Shown here: positions 63,399 through 64,000 of the stretch, piece by piece
Numbering within the stretch: position 1 is the first letter of the stretch
How the letters are laid out: each line of letters starts with the position of its first letter
Source of the DNA: Pedobacter sp. MC2016-15
GTDB lineage: Bacteria; Bacteroidota; Bacteroidia; Sphingobacteriales; Sphingobacteriaceae
NCBI RefSeq assembly: GCF_026239695.1
Contig: NZ_JAPIVS010000003.1
Location: forward strand, 372,001-436,000
Length of the DNA stretch: 64,000 nt
Direction: 5' to 3'
The notes under the pieces: model-generated
The model's input: the letters and a program-made list of their open reading frames with translations, nothing else
Told to the model about the DNA's origin: nothing
Database searches by the model: none
Program-made: the position numbers and the translations under genes

Positions 63399-64000
63399 AT
63401 GAACATATCGTTAGCGATAGTACTACTGTTCTGTTTCTTATCTGCAGATATTTTGGCCCAAAACCGCAGTAAAACACAGCAATTACAGGAAATCGAGGTA
63501 GTTGCCAGTAAATCAAACAGGTTTGCAAAAAAGGATACAACATCCGTAGCCCGTTTACCGCTCAAAGATCTCGAAAACCCACAAGCCTTTACTGTTATTT
63601 CCAAAGAGTTATTGAAAGAACAGGTAGTTACCAGCTATAAAAATGCGTTCAAAAATGTTCCCGGAGTGATTGCTACTACTGCCCCTAATGGAGGCAACTA
63701 CATCAGGCTGCGTGGATTCTATGCCGGAAGCTATTTGCGTAATGGCATGGCCGCCCAGCAGTACCTGGGGTTGGACCCTATCAATATTGAGCGAATCGAA
63801 GTCATCAAAGGTCCTTCGGGTACCTTATTCGGATCAAGCCTGATCAGCTTTGGCGGATTGGTGAACAGGGTAACAAAAGAACCATATGCGGATGCAAAAA
63901 CGGAGATCAGCTATGCGACAGGCAATTTTGGGCTCAGCCGTATCACCTCAGATGTGAATGCTCCGGTCAGCACAGACAAATCTGTTTTGTTGAGGGTAAA
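63399..64000 (+). CDS. TonB-dependent siderophore-type receptor, 3' end outside window
   Basis: About 200 N-terminal residues are in the window. A signal peptide (MNISLAIVLLFCFLSADILA) precedes the TonB box region QEIEVVASKSN. The plug domain follows: FTVISKELLKEQ, FKNVPGVIATT, YIRLRGFYAGSYLRNGM, IERIEVIKGPSGTLFGSS and GGLVNRVTKEP. These are the marks of the FhuA-type siderophore receptors, not of SusC, since the CarboxypepD-like domain is missing. It imports an iron chelate or similar ligand across the outer membrane. It lies 122 bases after the glycosyltransferase operon, with its own promoter. Confidence 0.93.
   Translation, partial: MNISLAIVLLFCFLSADILAQNRSKTQQLQEIEVVASKSNRFAKKDTTSVARLPLKDLENPQAFTVISKELLKEQVVTSYKNAFKNVPGVIATTAPNGGNYIRLRGFYAGSYLRNGMAAQQYLGLDPINIERIEVIKGPSGTLFGSSLISFGGLVNRVTKEPYADAKTEISYATGNFGLSRITSDVNAPVSTDKSVLLRV

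Overview
The window looks like chromosomal DNA of a Bacteroidetes bacterium, most probably a Sphingobacteriaceae member close to Pedobacter. The signs are moderate GC, many promoters of the Bacteroidetes form TTTG-N17-20-TAnnTTTG, few Shine-Dalgarno sites, a Rho factor with a long disordered insertion, a DUF2851 gene, tandem FtsX-type permeases and a TonB-dependent receptor. No rRNA, CRISPR array, prophage or complete insertion sequence is visible.

Region by region: 1-7381 is one + strand run: polyphosphate kinase (5' end outside the window), a phytase-like lipoprotein, a GAF protein, and an outer-membrane barrel whose periplasmic N-terminus carries kinase-like motifs. 7419-12052 holds a lipoprotein, the glycogen pair glgA-glgC and an Rpn-type nuclease. 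12166-15973 (minus) holds a PaaE-like reductase and an NtrY/NtrC-like two-component pair. Divergent from that pair, 16145-30795 is an efflux operon: HlyD/MacA adaptor, ATPase, five tandem paralogous MacB/FtsX permeases and a second ATPase. A good sigma-54 promoter and two phased 8-bp repeats lie between regulator and operon, which suggests direct control by the adjacent NtrC-like activator. A perfect 72-bp direct repeat brackets the third permease.

30845-48297 is mostly core: a BtuF-like protein, tRNA-Leu(UAG), an 11-bp-periodic repeat array, tig-clpP-clpX, AMP nucleosidase, ADP-heptose genes (rfaE1, gmhA, rfaE2, glycosyltransferase 9), a PolX with a decayed polymerase site, sppA, folK, an Hpt protein, rho-pssA and pyrF. 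48351-54200 holds DUF2851, PspC-like, ftsK, lolA and a PhnP-like hydrolase, followed by tRNA-Leu(GAG).

54447-64000 is the accessory part. Two Crp/Fnr paralogs flank an orphan gene. A compact operon (57108-63276) follows: peptide-type ABC exporter, GT4 glycosyltransferase, a small squalene-cyclase-like protein, a UbiA-type prenyltransferase, a possible translationally coupled 39-codon ORF and a GT2 glycosyltransferase. A TonB-dependent siderophore-type receptor starts just downstream and runs off the window. Making and exporting a glycosylated, isoprenoid-derived product is the best guess for this operon. It is the strongest candidate here for an undescribed pathway.
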